Shown: positions 1 to 9,688 of the stretch, piece by piece
Position numbering within the stretch: the stretch's first letter is position 1
How the letters are laid out: each line of letters opens with the position of its first letter
Source of the DNA: Thermoplasmata archaeon
GTDB taxonomy: Archaea; Thermoplasmatota; Thermoplasmata; Lutacidiplasmatales; UBA184
Assembly: GCA_027315165.1 (NCBI GenBank)
Contig: DAHUYN010000005.1
Span: 62,001-126,000, forward strand
DNA length: 64,000 nt
Reading direction: 5' to 3'
Notes under the pieces: model-generated
The model's database searches: none
Seen by the model: only the letters and a program-made list of their open reading frames with translations
Told to the model about the DNA's origin: nothing
Program-made: the position numbers and the translations under genes

Positions 1-1028
1 CCACCGAGGACGAGACCGCCCGCGATCGCCCGGTCGAGGCCGACCTGGGCGATGTCCTGCGCATAGGCCACGGTCCGGTCGATCGACCGGAGGACGAGGC
101 CGAGCCCCGCGGCGGCGATCGGAGAGAGGCCCGGCGTCTCCGCGCGCACGAGGAACCGCTCCGTGAGGGTCGCGTGCGCCGCGAGCAGCGCCTCGCCGGT
201 GTCGATGAGCTCGTTGGCCCGGTCGACCTCCGGGGCGAGCGCGACCTCGAAGGCGCTCGCGAGGTAGTCGAGCGCCTGTCCGTGGTAGGCCCGAAGGGCC
301 GCGACGACCGGCTCCGGCACCGGACACTCCGAGAGCCGCTCGGCGTTCTCGCCGAGCGTGACGGCGTGGTCGGCGACGCGCTCGAGGGCGCGCGCGACGA
401 GGAGAGGCGAGAGCGGGTCCGCCTCGGCTCCCCCGGAGGGGTCGCGCGCCCGGGCCGCGTCGAGCTGCCGGGTCAGCGCGCGCTCGACGAGCCAGGCGTC
501 CCGGTCGACCTCGTCGTCGAGCCGGTCGAGCTCGCGAAGCTCCCCGCGAGGCTCGGGGCCGAGCCGGGCCCCGGCCGCCCGCTGCATGTCGCGGGCCGTC
601 GCGAACATCCGCTCGAGGAGGTCCTCGGGGGGCTCGCCGGAGCGGGGCTCCCCCTCCTCGAGGAGAAGCACCCCCGGGGCCTCGGCGATGCGGTTGTAGA
701 GGCCGGAGCGCCGCTGGAAGGTCGCGGCGATCGCACGGGTCTCGTTCGAGAGCCCGTGCGGCTCCTCGAGGACGATCCGCCCGGCCCCCGCGAGGTGTGC
801 CGCCACGAGCTGTCGGAACAGGTGCTCCGGAGGCGCGCCCTCCGCGACCGCCACGGTGCAGGATAGCTGCGCGCCGGCGCCACGAACCGTGGCGTCTCGA
901 GCCCGCTCGGACCCGTCTCTCTCTCGAAGGGTGGTCGCCTCTCGTTCCCCCGGGCCGGGCAAGGCCTCCCTCGGGGGGTCGGGCCGGTGCGCCTCGGCGC
1001 CCGGTCCCCTCTCTCGCTTCGCTGCCAT
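1..1028 (-). CDS. PhoU-like phosphate uptake regulator, 3' end outside window
   Basis: Open minus-strand frame running off the window start, so absent from the ORF track. Reads ...HLFRQLVAAHLAGAGRIVLEEPHGLSNETRAIAATFQRRSGLYNRIAEAPGVLLLEEGEPRSGEPPEDLLERMFATARDMQRAAG...ERVADHAVTLGENAERL. ATG at 1028 is preceded by an AT-rich promoter; GTG at 854 is an alternative start. Confidence 0.7.
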   Translation of the reverse strand, partial: MAAKRERGPGAEAHRPDPPREALPGPGEREATTLRERDGSERARDATVRGAGAQLSCTVAVAEGAPPEHLFRQLVAAHLAGAGRIVLEEPHGLSNETRAIAATFQRRSGLYNRIAEAPGVLLLEEGEPRSGEPPEDLLERMFATARDMQRAAGARLGPEPRGELRELDRLDDEVDRDAWLVERALTRQLDAARARDPSGGAEADPLSPLLVARALERVADHAVTLGENAERLSECPVPEPVVAALRAYHGQALDYLASAFEVALAPEVDRANELIDTGEALLAAHATLTERFLVRAETPGLSPIAAAGLGLVLRSIDRTVAYAQDIAQVGLDRAIAGGLVLG

Positions 1029-1041
1029 GGAAGAGGGGAGG

Positions 1042-1084
1042 GGTCGGAGAGAATATATAGATTCTGACTTTAGAATATATATCC
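1042..1084 (-). promoter_or_regulatory. AT-rich archaeal promoter region upstream of PhoU-like gene
   Basis: agaatatatagattctgactttagaatatatatcc, with agaatata present twice; lies about 20-50 bp upstream of ATG 1028 in a very GC-rich context. Confidence 0.5.
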
Positions 1085-1113
1085 ACCCGTAGGCTATAGT
1101 CCCCGAGAGCCGG

Positions 1114-1956
1114 TCACTCGACCTTGAGGTAGCGGCTCGCGACGAGCGTGCCGGCGACGAGCATCACGGCGGCGAACACCGCCAGGTAGCCGAGGTAGAG
1201 CCAGTGGACCTGCCCGTTGACGAGGATGTCGCGCCCGAACAGCGAGGCGTATCCGACGGGGTTCCAGTTGGCGATCACCTGCATCCAGGACGGGTAGTTC
1301 GACGAGGGGAACAGCGCCCCGCTCGCGAACATGAGCGGCATCGTGATGAAGTTCGAGATGACGCCCGGGGTCTGCCAGTCGGTGCTGGAGGCGGTGAGGG
1401 CGAGGAAGAACGCCGAGAAGCCGAGGCCCAGGAAGAGCAGCCCCAGGATCCAGCCGAGCCACATGATCGGGTCGCCCGCGAAGCGGACGCCGAAGACGTA
1501 GGCCGCCGCGATCATCACGGGGATCTGGACGAAGCCGCGCGTCGCGGAGCCGAGGGCCTTGGTGAGGTAGACCGTCGCCTTCGTCGTCGGCGTGAGCAGG
1601 ATGCGCTTCATGAAACCGAAGCGCTTGTCCTGGATGGTGCTCATCGACCCGAACATCCCGATCGAGAGCATCGAGGTCGCGAGGACCCCCGGCAGGAGGA
1701 AGGAGAGGTAGCCCGTCCCGGGGGGGGCGTGGAGGAGGGTGTCGAGCTGCGCCACCGGGACCGCGTCGAAGCTGCTTCCGAAGAAGGCGAGCCACATGAA
1801 CGGCTGGACGAGCGTGATGACGAGGACCCACGGATTGCGGAAGGTCTTGATCACCTCGCGCGCGTAGAGCCCGTAGAACTGGCTCCCCTGCGGGACCCAC
1901 GCATGCTCGGCCGCCGGGCGTGCCACGGTCGGCACGTGGGCCACCTCGGCGCTCAC
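1114..1956 (-). CDS. ABC-2 type transporter permease (DrrB-like)
   Basis: 280 aa with about 6 hydrophobic segments; overlaps the ATPase gene start-to-stop. Confidence 0.85.
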   Translation of the reverse strand: MSAEVAHVPTVARPAAEHAWVPQGSQFYGLYAREVIKTFRNPWVLVITLVQPFMWLAFFGSSFDAVPVAQLDTLLHAPPGTGYLSFLLPGVLATSMLSIGMFGSMSTIQDKRFGFMKRILLTPTTKATVYLTKALGSATRGFVQIPVMIAAAYVFGVRFAGDPIMWLGWILGLLFLGLGFSAFFLALTASSTDWQTPGVISNFITMPLMFASGALFPSSNYPSWMQVIANWNPVGYASLFGRDILVNGQVHWLYLGYLAVFAAVMLVAGTLVASRYLKVE

Positions 1957-2939
1957 TGCCGCGACCTCCGGACGTTGAGGTAGAACTTGCGGTAGTCGTG
2001 GACGTCGCTCCCGGCCTGATCGATCTTCTTTCCCGTCATCTCCAGGAACGCGGATTCGAGGCTCGGCTTCTCGACGTTGAGACGCCGGATCCTCTCAGGG
2101 CCGAGGGCCCGGAACAGGTGCGGGAGCGTCTCTTCCGAGTTCGCCACCTTGAGGATCCACGCCTTGCCCTGGGTCCGGACCTCGGCGACGCCCGGCACGC
2201 TCCGCAGGAGCTCCTCGGTGACGCCGTCGCTCGCCTCGAGCTCGATGAAGTCCGAGCGGACCCGGCCCTTGAGCTCGCTCGGCGTGCCGGTCGCGATGAA
2301 GCGCCCCTGGTCGATGATCGAGATGTTGTGGCAGAGCGCGTCGGCCTCCTCGATGTAGTGGGAGGTGAGGAGCACGGTGACGCCGAACTCCCGGTTGACG
2401 CCCGTGATGAGCTCCCAGAGCGAACGGCGCGTGCTCGCGTCGAGCCCGATCGTCGGCTCGTCCATGAAGATCACCTCGGGCTGGTGGAGCAGCGCGAGGG
2501 CGATCTCGAGCTTCTTGCGCATCCCCGTCGAGTAGGTCTTGACCTTGTCCTCGCGGCGGTCGGTGAGGCTGAAGTACCGCAGGAGCTCCTCCGCCCGGGG
2601 TTTCCAGTCGCCGAGCCGCTGGAGCTTGGCCTGCAGCCAGAGGTTCTCCCAGCCCGAGAGGTCGTCGTCGAGGATCACCTCCGCGGCGACCCAGCCGATC
2701 CGCTGCTTGACCTGCATCGGCTGGCGCACAACGTCGTAGCCCGCGACCGACGCCTGGCCGTCCGACAGGTCGCTGAGACCGGTGAGGAGCTTGATGATCG
2801 TCGTCTTCCCCGCACCGTTGGGGCCGAGGAGGCCGAAGATCGTCCCGGCCCGGACGTCCATGTCGACGTGGTCGACGGCGAGGAGCTTTCCGTAGAGCTT
2901 GGTGAGCCCGGTCGCCCGGATCGCGCTCGGCGCGCTCAT
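1953..2939 (-). CDS. ABC transporter ATP-binding protein
   Basis: MSAPSAIRATGLTKLYGKLLAVDHVDMDV..., Walker A GPNGAGKTT, YSTGMRKKLEIA signature, VIFMDEPTIGLD. Confidence 0.95.
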   Translation of the reverse strand: MSAPSAIRATGLTKLYGKLLAVDHVDMDVRAGTIFGLLGPNGAGKTTIIKLLTGLSDLSDGQASVAGYDVVRQPMQVKQRIGWVAAEVILDDDLSGWENLWLQAKLQRLGDWKPRAEELLRYFSLTDRREDKVKTYSTGMRKKLEIALALLHQPEVIFMDEPTIGLDASTRRSLWELITGVNREFGVTVLLTSHYIEEADALCHNISIIDQGRFIATGTPSELKGRVRSDFIELEASDGVTEELLRSVPGVAEVRTQGKAWILKVANSEETLPHLFRALGPERIRRLNVEKPSLESAFLEMTGKKIDQAGSDVHDYRKFYLNVRRSRQ

Positions 2940-3481
2940 CGCCCCACCCCCGGCGGCGTGTTCCGCGGCCCGTCCCGTGCCTCGGCCAACCTTGAGGCCC
3001 CACGACGCAGCTCCCGGATCGCCTCGCGCCGGACTCGCTCGAGGCCGGCGGCCGGCACTTCCGAATGGCCCAGGTGCAGTTCGAGCCCGTCGACCGCCCG
3101 CCGGAGCCGGACGAGCAGGAGCGTCCCCGGATCGCTGACGCCCATGACCTCCGACCAGAGCGCGCTCAGGTCGGGCGCGTTCCGCCGGAGAGGCGAGGCG
3201 CGGGCGCGGACGTGAGAGAGGAGCCGACGTCCCGCGGGAGTGATCGTGTGTACCATGCGGCGGCCCGCGCTCTTGCGATACGCCAGGCCCCTCGCGACGA
3301 GGCGGTCGAGCGCCGGATAGATCGCCCCCGGACCGGGTCGCCACGCCCCGCCGGTCCGCGCCTCGACTTCGGCCGAGAGTCCGTAGCCGTGGACGGGGCC
3401 GGCCCGCGCCATGCGCGCGAGCGCGAAGAGCGTGAGGGCCCCCCGGGTTCGCTCGTCGCCGCGCGAAGCCTGCCGAGTCAT
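2936..3481 (-). CDS. PadR-family transcriptional regulator
   Basis: HGYGLSAEVEARTGGAWRPGPGAIYPALDRLVARGL; ATGA overlap with the ABC ATPase gene. Confidence 0.85.
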   Translation of the reverse strand: MTRQASRGDERTRGALTLFALARMARAGPVHGYGLSAEVEARTGGAWRPGPGAIYPALDRLVARGLAYRKSAGRRMVHTITPAGRRLLSHVRARASPLRRNAPDLSALWSEVMGVSDPGTLLLVRLRRAVDGLELHLGHSEVPAAGLERVRREAIRELRRGASRLAEARDGPRNTPPGVGR

Positions 3482-3589
3482 CGCCGCGGTGTGGACCCGT
3501 GCCTATATGATTATTCTGTATTCGATGTATTGACGTCACCCCGCCGCGGTCCGCCGTCCCGAGGCTCTTGTCAAAGCCGCGGACCCGCG

Positions 3590-3990
3590 GCGCTCCGCGC
3601 CCACCTCCCTGCCGCCGGAGCGCCTTGTCGATCACCGCGGGGTCGGCCACCTCCCGGAGGGCCGTCCCGGTCGCAGCGAGGAGGTGGCCCGACCCAGCCC
3701 TCGCGAACCGGATCCGGCTCGCACCTGTACCGAAGAAGATCCCCCGGCGGGCAGACACGACCCTCCGCTCGCCGATCGTGACCGCTCCGATCCCTTGGTG
3801 ACGTCGTCGACGAGCCGCTCCCTTTCGGCGGCCTCGGCGGAGAGGCCCTCGAGCCCACCCATCGCCACCCCCACCGACGCCGCCGCGAGAGGCGCGGCCT
3901 CGTCGTCGCCGCCCCCCGCTGCACGGCACGGCGAGGACCACGAACGGATCGGCGACCGGACGCGACGGGTCGCGGAGGCAGCACCGTTTC
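3590..3990 (-). pseudogene. Possible coding region interrupted by two compensating frame changes, family unknown
   Basis: Minus-strand frames join as DPFVVLAVPCSGG / GDDEAAPLAAASVGVAMGGLEGLSAEAAERERLVDDVTKG / IGAVTIGERRVVSARRGIFFGTGASRIRFARAGSGHLLAATGTALREVADPAVIDKALRRQGG. Confidence 0.35.
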
Positions 3991-4181
3991 GGGCCTCCGA
4001 GCCCGAAGGCTCCGCGCCGGCGGGCGTGACGGGGTCGAGGGGCCGTCCCTCTACGCGATTGATGAGGACCGCGGCCGCTCGCGGCCCTCGTGCAGCACGG
4101 TTGACGGCATTCCTATTCGTCCCCACTCGAGTCCTCGTCCGGACGCCCGCGCCTCGTCGCGGGCGATCCCTAGGTGAAGCG

Positions 4182-4868
4182 ATGGCACCCGGTGCAGGCC
4201 GCGCGGCGGAGGATCCCGTTCCGGACGATCCTGCGCCGCCGGCGACGCACCGGGTACGCCTCGGGGCGCGCGCGCCTGCCGGCGCCGGTCGGGTGAGCGA
4301 AGGCCGTGCGGCCGCCGCGGTCGGAAGCGCGGAACTCCCGGCCCCGACGCCGGCGCTCCGCCTCGTCGAGAAGTTTGCGCACCACCGTCGGGATGCCGCA
4401 GCCTGGGGGTGGGGCATCTTCGGGACCGGCGCGCGCGAGCCCATCGTCCGGATCCACCACGGCTCGGTGCCGATCTTCGTGAGAGACCTCGGGAAGTGCC
4501 TGATGGTCGTCGGGGTCATCGACGTCCCGCCCGAGGTGCGGGAGAAGCTCGCCAAGGCCAGCGGCGCCGAGCAGGAGGCGTTCCTCTCCGGGCTGCGCGA
4601 GGAGCTGATGCAGTGTCCCCGCGTCGGCTTCGCCTTCGCACCCGGTCCGCTCCGCGGCGCGGAGACCCTCGAACGAATCGCGCTCGACCAGACGTTCCAG
4701 GTCGCCGAGAACGACGCCAGCTCGTTCAACCGATTCTGCGATGCCATCCAGGAGACCGAGACGATCCTCCTGAGGGCCGCCGAGTACCTGCGTCGGTTCC
4801 TCGTTCGGTCCGCGGAGACCGAGGTCTACTCGACGAACTCCTCGCCCCCGACGAGCCTCTACCTATAG
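4182..4868 (+). CDS. Conserved hypothetical protein (possibly DUF2299-like)
   Basis: C-terminal 170 aa look well ordered (RIHHGSVPIFVRDLGKCLMVVGVIDVPPEVREKL...); family assignment tentative. Confidence 0.55.
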   Translation: MAPGAGRAAEDPVPDDPAPPATHRVRLGARAPAGAGRVSEGRAAAAVGSAELPAPTPALRLVEKFAHHRRDAAAWGWGIFGTGAREPIVRIHHGSVPIFVRDLGKCLMVVGVIDVPPEVREKLAKASGAEQEAFLSGLREELMQCPRVGFAFAPGPLRGAETLERIALDQTFQVAENDASSFNRFCDAIQETETILLRAAEYLRRFLVRSAETEVYSTNSSPPTSLYL

Positions 4869-7463
4869 CCGGGGCCCCGTCGCGTGCCCACGACGGTGTT
4901 CGGCGCGCGCCCCGGAGGCGGCCGATACGAATCGTACCGGCTCGGCCAACGTCCGCTTCAGCGGGTCGAACCAGACCACGGAGCCGATCCCGGCCGCGAC
5001 AGCGATGAGAAGCTCTCGGACTCCGGGCGCGGAGAACGCGAAGACAGAGGCCGCCGACGGGACGTAGATGGCGAGGAGGAGCAGCACCGAGCCGAGGACC
5101 GTGACGCCGGCCGCGATGGGGTTGGGCGAGAGGATCGCCCGGTAGAACGGCCGGTCGTACGAGCGGTTCAGGTGAAGCAGCGTCAGGTTCGACACGACCA
5201 GCGTGGCGAAGCTCAGCGCCCGGGCCTCCTCGGCTCCGTAGCCGAGCGAGAGGGAGACGAAGTAGACCGCGAGCGTGGCCGCGGTCGCGCTGAGTCCGAC
5301 CGTCAGGCTCGCGGCGAGGGGCTTGGCGCTCACGAGCGGTTCCCCGGGGGGCCGAGGGGCGTGCCGCATCAGCCCGGTCTCCTCGGGCTCCCCCTCGAAG
5401 GCGAGCGACGAGGCCGGGTCGACGATCAGCTCGAGGAACACGATCTCGATCGGGAACAGGAGGATCGGCAGGCCGAGAAGGACCGGCAGCAGAGCCATGC
5501 CCGCGAGCGCAACGTGCACCGAGATCAGGTAGCCGATCGCCTTGCGCATGTTGCCGTGGATCCGCCGGCCCATGCCGATCGCCTCGACGATCGTCGGGAA
5601 CGCGTCGTCGAGGAGGACGAGCGAGGCGGCCTCGCGGGCCACGTCGGTGCCCCGCGAGCCCATCGCGATCCCGACGTCCGCGGCCCGGAGCGCCGGTGCG
5701 TCATTGACTCCGTCGCCGGTCATCGCGACGATCTCCCCCTCGCGGCAGAACGCCGAGACGACCCGGAGCTTTTCGTCGGGCGTGATGCGCGCGAAGACGC
5801 TCGTGGTCTCGAGGGCCCGGGTGAGCTCGTCGTCGGACATCGCGCCGAGTTCGGCGCCGGTGACGACCCGTCCCTGCGGGGGAAGACCGGCGGCGAGAGC
5901 GATCGCGCGCGCCGTCTCGGGGTGGTCGCCCGTCATCATGACCACGCGGATCCCGGCCTCTTGGCACTCTCGGACCGCCGCCGGCACTCCGGCGCGCAGC
6001 GGGTCGGCGAGCCCGACGAGGCCCACGAGCCTCGGGCGTTCCTGCGACCGCTCGGACGCGGTGACGGCGAGGACGCGGAGCCCCCTCGTGGAGAGCTCGC
6101 GGACCTGCGCCTCCCAGCGCGCGCGCTGCTCCGCGTCGGCGACATCGCGCCCGAGGACGGCCTCGGGCGCCCCCTTGCGGGCGAGGACCTCGCGGCCGTC
6201 CGGCGACGCGGCCCAGACGTTGGTGACGCTCAGGCTCTCGGGCGTGAACGGCTCGTGGCGGAGCCGGACGGGGGAGGGGCCGACCGACGCGGTCGCCTCC
6301 CGGGACCCGACCTGGGCGATCGCCTGCTCCATCGGGTCGTGCGACTCCGGCTCGCTCGCAAGGTGAGCGAACGCGGCCAGCGGCCGCACCGACGGGTCGA
6401 GCCCTCCGTCGGTGCCGTCGAGGTCGACGACGTGGCCCGGCGTATCGCAGAGCGCCACCACGCGCATCCGGTTCTCGGTGAGTGTCCCGGTCTTGTCGGT
6501 GAGGAGGACCGTCACCGCCCCGAGCGTGGGGATCGTGCCGAACTTGCGCGCAAGGGCGCGATGACGTGCCATGCGCCGGGCTCCGAGGACGGAGTAGAGC
6601 GTCAGGACGACCGGGATCTCCTCGGGCAGCAGACCGATGGCGAGCGCCGTTCCCGCGAGCAGCCCCTCGATCCATCCCCCCGTGCGGAGTCCGACGGCGA
6701 TGGCGACGACCGCCGTTCCGATGACGGCGAGGATCGCCATGGCCCGCACGAGCCCCGCGGTCTGCCGCCGCAGGAGCGGCGTCCCCGTCTCGAGCGTCGA
6801 CAGCGCGATCGCGATCCGACTCACCTCGGTCGCGGCACCGGTCGCCTCGACCTCGGCGAACCCCTGGCCCCGCACGACGAGCGTGCTCGCGAAGAGGAAC
6901 GGCTGGTCCTCCCCTCCGGGGCGCGCCCAGGGCGTCGCGTCGGTGTCCGGGAGCTTGCGGACCGGGACCGACTCGCCCGTGAGGAGCGACTCGTCGACGA
7001 GGAGGCCGGCCCCGGAACGGACTCGGGAATCGGCGGGCACCCGCTCGCCCTCGGCCACGAGGACCCAGTCCCCCCGAACGAGCTGGTCCGAGGGGAGGCG
7101 GCGAACGGCGCCCGCCCGTAGGACCCGAGCGGTCGGTTGCGAGAGGTCCCGGAGCGCTTCGAGGGTCCTCTCGGCGCGGTACTCCTGGACGACGTCGAGA
7201 GTGACGATCACGCCCACCGAGGCGGCGAGCAGGATGGCGTCGCGCGGCTCCCCGAAGAGGACGTAGAGCACCACGGCGCCCACGAGGAGGAAGACCATCG
7301 GCTCGCGCAGGACGTCGATCACGAGAGTGACCGGTGAGCGCGGCTTGCCCCGGGGCAGGTGGTTCGGCCCGTCGCGTGCGAGCCTTCGAGAGGCTTCCGC
7401 CTCGTCCAGCCCGGTCGCGCCTGGCGGCGGGGAGAGGAGAGGCGGAACACCCCCGTTCTGCAT
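4863..7463 (-). CDS. P-type cation-transporting ATPase (P2-like)
   Basis: 866 aa, DKTGTLTENRM, MTGDGVNDAPALRAADVGIAMG, LLTGES. Confidence 0.95.
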   Translation of the reverse strand: MQNGGVPPLLSPPPGATGLDEAEASRRLARDGPNHLPRGKPRSPVTLVIDVLREPMVFLLVGAVVLYVLFGEPRDAILLAASVGVIVTLDVVQEYRAERTLEALRDLSQPTARVLRAGAVRRLPSDQLVRGDWVLVAEGERVPADSRVRSGAGLLVDESLLTGESVPVRKLPDTDATPWARPGGEDQPFLFASTLVVRGQGFAEVEATGAATEVSRIAIALSTLETGTPLLRRQTAGLVRAMAILAVIGTAVVAIAVGLRTGGWIEGLLAGTALAIGLLPEEIPVVLTLYSVLGARRMARHRALARKFGTIPTLGAVTVLLTDKTGTLTENRMRVVALCDTPGHVVDLDGTDGGLDPSVRPLAAFAHLASEPESHDPMEQAIAQVGSREATASVGPSPVRLRHEPFTPESLSVTNVWAASPDGREVLARKGAPEAVLGRDVADAEQRARWEAQVRELSTRGLRVLAVTASERSQERPRLVGLVGLADPLRAGVPAAVRECQEAGIRVVMMTGDHPETARAIALAAGLPPQGRVVTGAELGAMSDDELTRALETTSVFARITPDEKLRVVSAFCREGEIVAMTGDGVNDAPALRAADVGIAMGSRGTDVAREAASLVLLDDAFPTIVEAIGMGRRIHGNMRKAIGYLISVHVALAGMALLPVLLGLPILLFPIEIVFLELIVDPASSLAFEGEPEETGLMRHAPRPPGEPLVSAKPLAASLTVGLSATAATLAVYFVSLSLGYGAEEARALSFATLVVSNLTLLHLNRSYDRPFYRAILSPNPIAAGVTVLGSVLLLLAIYVPSAASVFAFSAPGVRELLIAVAAGIGSVVWFDPLKRTLAEPVRFVSAASGARAEHRRGHATGPRL

Positions 7464-7826
7464 CCGATGCTCGTCTCCGTCGTGGCGGCCGGTCGTTCTC
7501 TCGAGGCCCGGCCGGTCTCAACGGGTAGCGCGACGGGCCCTATCCGACTTCCGTCTGCCCCGGCTGAGCGATCGGGACCGGACGATGGGCCCGTGGGGCC
7601 GGCGAGCCCGGGGCGGCGCCCACGGGTCAGGGGGGTAGGCGGACATCCTCCGCGCCAGCCCACCCGCGGGGATCCGGACCCGGATCGCCCGGCGGTCCGC
7701 CCCTTCTCGGCTCGGCCGACCGTCGAGTTCGAGTTCCCCGTACGGGGAGAGGGCTCTCCCGAAGAGTTCCGATCCCTTCGTGGGCGGGGTCGAGCCGATG
7801 GCGACGCGTCCCACCCTCGCCCGAAC

Positions 7827-8225
7827 CTAGTAGGACTCGACCTGCAGCCCGGGGACGCGCGCGAATCCACGATTGCGCGTAATCAGACGCTGCCCGTGAC
7901 GAAGGCTGATCGCGGCGATCAACAGGTCCCCCGCGCCCAGCGGCTCTCCCCTATCGATGAGCTCGGCGCCAATCCGCCCCGCCAATCGACAGGCCTCCTG
8001 ATCGAACTCGAGCCACTGGAGCGATCCCACCAATTCTCCCGCGACTCGCAGGGAACGGCCCCCAAGTACGTGAGCCCCGACCATGACCTCGGCGGCCGCC
8101 GGAGGGGTGATGAATCGCAACTCGCGGGAGGCCTCCAATCGATCGAGGTGGACTACGGCCCTCGGATCCCGGCGAAGGAGGTCGATCAGAAAGCTAGAGT
8201 CGAGACTGGCCATTGACGTGCTCAC
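7827..8225 (-). CDS. vapC: PIN-domain toxin VapC
   Basis: MASLDSSFLIDLLRRDPRAV...GAGDLLIAAISLRHGQRLITRNRGFARVPGLQV. GTG at 8225 overlaps the vapB stop; ATG at 8213 is an alternative start. Confidence 0.88.
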   Translation of the reverse strand: MSTSMASLDSSFLIDLLRRDPRAVVHLDRLEASRELRFITPPAAAEVMVGAHVLGGRSLRVAGELVGSLQWLEFDQEACRLAGRIGAELIDRGEPLGAGDLLIAAISLRHGQRLITRNRGFARVPGLQVESY

Positions 8226-8464
8226 CGTCGGCGGGCGAGCCGGGACATCTCGGAGCGAGAGGTCCGGTCGGTATCTTCCAACCAGGCTCCGAATCGGTCG
8301 AGCTTCGCGGTCGAGGCGTCCTGCCAACCTCCGACGAACTCCCTGAGGGACTGCTCCGACCGTGCGAGGCGGCGAACGACCTCGCTGAAACTCTCGCCCT
8401 CGCGCTTTCGCGAGGCCAACACGAGGTAGGCGTCCTCGGATAGCGTCACCGTCTTTACCGACAC
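8222..8464 (-). CDS. vapB: VapB-type antitoxin
   Basis: MSVKTVTLSEDAYLVLASRKREGESFSEVVRRL, immediately upstream of VapC. Confidence 0.85.
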   Translation of the reverse strand: MSVKTVTLSEDAYLVLASRKREGESFSEVVRRLARSEQSLREFVGGWQDASTAKLDRFGAWLEDTDRTSRSEMSRLARRR

Positions 8465-8484
8465 AAGTGTGTTTATACCAACAC
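8461..8484. promoter_or_regulatory. Candidate VapBC operator
   Basis: ACACaaGTGT (8461-8470) and GTGTT-N6-AACAC (8469-8484) inverted repeats upstream of vapB. Confidence 0.45.
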
Positions 8485-8725
8485 GCTACACATGAGTTTC
8501 CCTGCCGCGGTGGAAGGACGCCTTCTCTGCCTGAGGCGGGACCGCGGGGATCGGGCCCTGGCGTGTAGGGCCTCGCTAGACTCAGGGTGCCGGGAGAGAG
8601 CCTTCCTTGAAAGGTCCAATCCCTGTCCCTTCACCAGTCACCGCGGGGTCCGAGCGAGGCCGGTCGCATCTTCTCGATGGCTGCGCCGATAGGGATAAGT
8701 AAGATAACGCCCCGTATGCCCCGGC

Positions 8726-9163
8726 ATGACGCGACGCCAGGTTCGGTTGGGGCGATGCTACCGATGCGCCCACACCTGGCGCATGCGCCGTCGCTATCCC
8801 AGAACCTGTCCCGCGTGTAAGTCCCGGCTCTGGCGGGTGCCCAAGATCCGACCCCTCCGTATCGGATCGGGATTGGGCATCGACGACCTGCTCGCGCCCC
8901 ATCGGTCGGAGATCCTTCGGGTCGGACGCCGACACGGCGCCATCGGCTTCCGGGTCTTTGGTTCCGTGCGCCGGAGGGATGCGACCGACCTGAGCGACGT
9001 CGACCTCCTGGTCCGACTGCGGAAGTCGGCGTCCTGGCTGGACTTCTCTAGCCTGCACGCCGACCTAGAGACCATCCTGGGTCGCAAGGTGGACCTGATC
9101 GAAGAGGGGCAGCTGCCCTGGGCACTGCGCCCACAGGTCGAGGCGGAAGCGGTGGCCCTTTGA
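8726..9163 (+). CDS. MntA-type minimal nucleotidyltransferase antitoxin with N-terminal zinc-ribbon-like segment
   Basis: GSVRRRDATDLSDVD matches GSX10DXD; N-terminus CYRC...CPAC. Confidence 0.85.
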   Translation: MTRRQVRLGRCYRCAHTWRMRRRYPRTCPACKSRLWRVPKIRPLRIGSGLGIDDLLAPHRSEILRVGRRHGAIGFRVFGSVRRRDATDLSDVDLLVRLRKSASWLDFSSLHADLETILGRKVDLIEEGQLPWALRPQVEAEAVAL

Positions 9164-9525
9164 AAGAGGCCGACCGCCGAGACCGGTTCCTGGTCGCGGA
9201 AATGCTTCGGCACTGCGAAGTGATCGCTGAGAACGTCGCGAAGGGCCGCACCGCGTTCGAGAAGGACTCGTCCACGAAGTATGCGACGGAGCACGCGGTC
9301 GAACTCTTCTCGGAGGCGGCCGAGAAGCTAAGCTCCGAATTCGAGGCGGCGAATCCGTCGATTCCGTGGAAGGGCCTTCGGCCCCTCCGGCGCGAGGTGG
9401 CGCACTCGTACGACGCCGGCCGACCCCCCGTTGATCCAGAGCGGGTGTGGCGCTTTGTCCGAGACGACGTTCCGAAGATCGTTCGAAAACTCAAGGCGGC
9501 CGAGTACGGGAATCACTTGGATTAG
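9160..9525 (+). CDS. HEPN-domain toxin (HepT/DUF86)
   Basis: RREVAHSY matches RX4HXY; ATGA-type overlap with the nucleotidyltransferase gene. Confidence 0.88.
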   Translation: MKEADRRDRFLVAEMLRHCEVIAENVAKGRTAFEKDSSTKYATEHAVELFSEAAEKLSSEFEAANPSIPWKGLRPLRREVAHSYDAGRPPVDPERVWRFVRDDVPKIVRKLKAAEYGNHLD

Positions 9526-9603
9526 CCAGTGTTCAAGGGCGGCTCCGTGTTCTCGTGAGCTTCGTCCGATTGGTCGACCCGTGGTAGCGCCGCATCGCAA
9601 GAA

Positions 9604-9624
9604 GGTTCAGGTGCGGGGAGAGGG
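9604..9624. repeat. 21-bp direct repeat, distal copy (att-like)
   Basis: ggttcaggtgcggggagaggg, identical to 10231-10251, which covers the 3' end of tRNA-Leu. Confidence 0.85.
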
Positions 9625-9688
9625 CACGCTCGAATGGTTCCAATCCCAGGCAGCCGGCCCGGGGCACGCCTCCCCGCCCCCTTCCCGC

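Noticed and set aside
1920-3215. Long plus ORFs over the ABC transporter and similar antisense ORFs elsewhere (4884-7121, 17972-20224, 43485-45950, 48435-50069, 51799-53718)
   Set aside because: Antisense to well-supported genes with strong motifs; composition is repetitive RDEGV typical of spurious high-GC frames.
7464-7826. ORFs between the P-type ATPase and VapC
   Set aside because: Low-complexity Arg/Pro/Ser frames with no motif; treated as intergenic.
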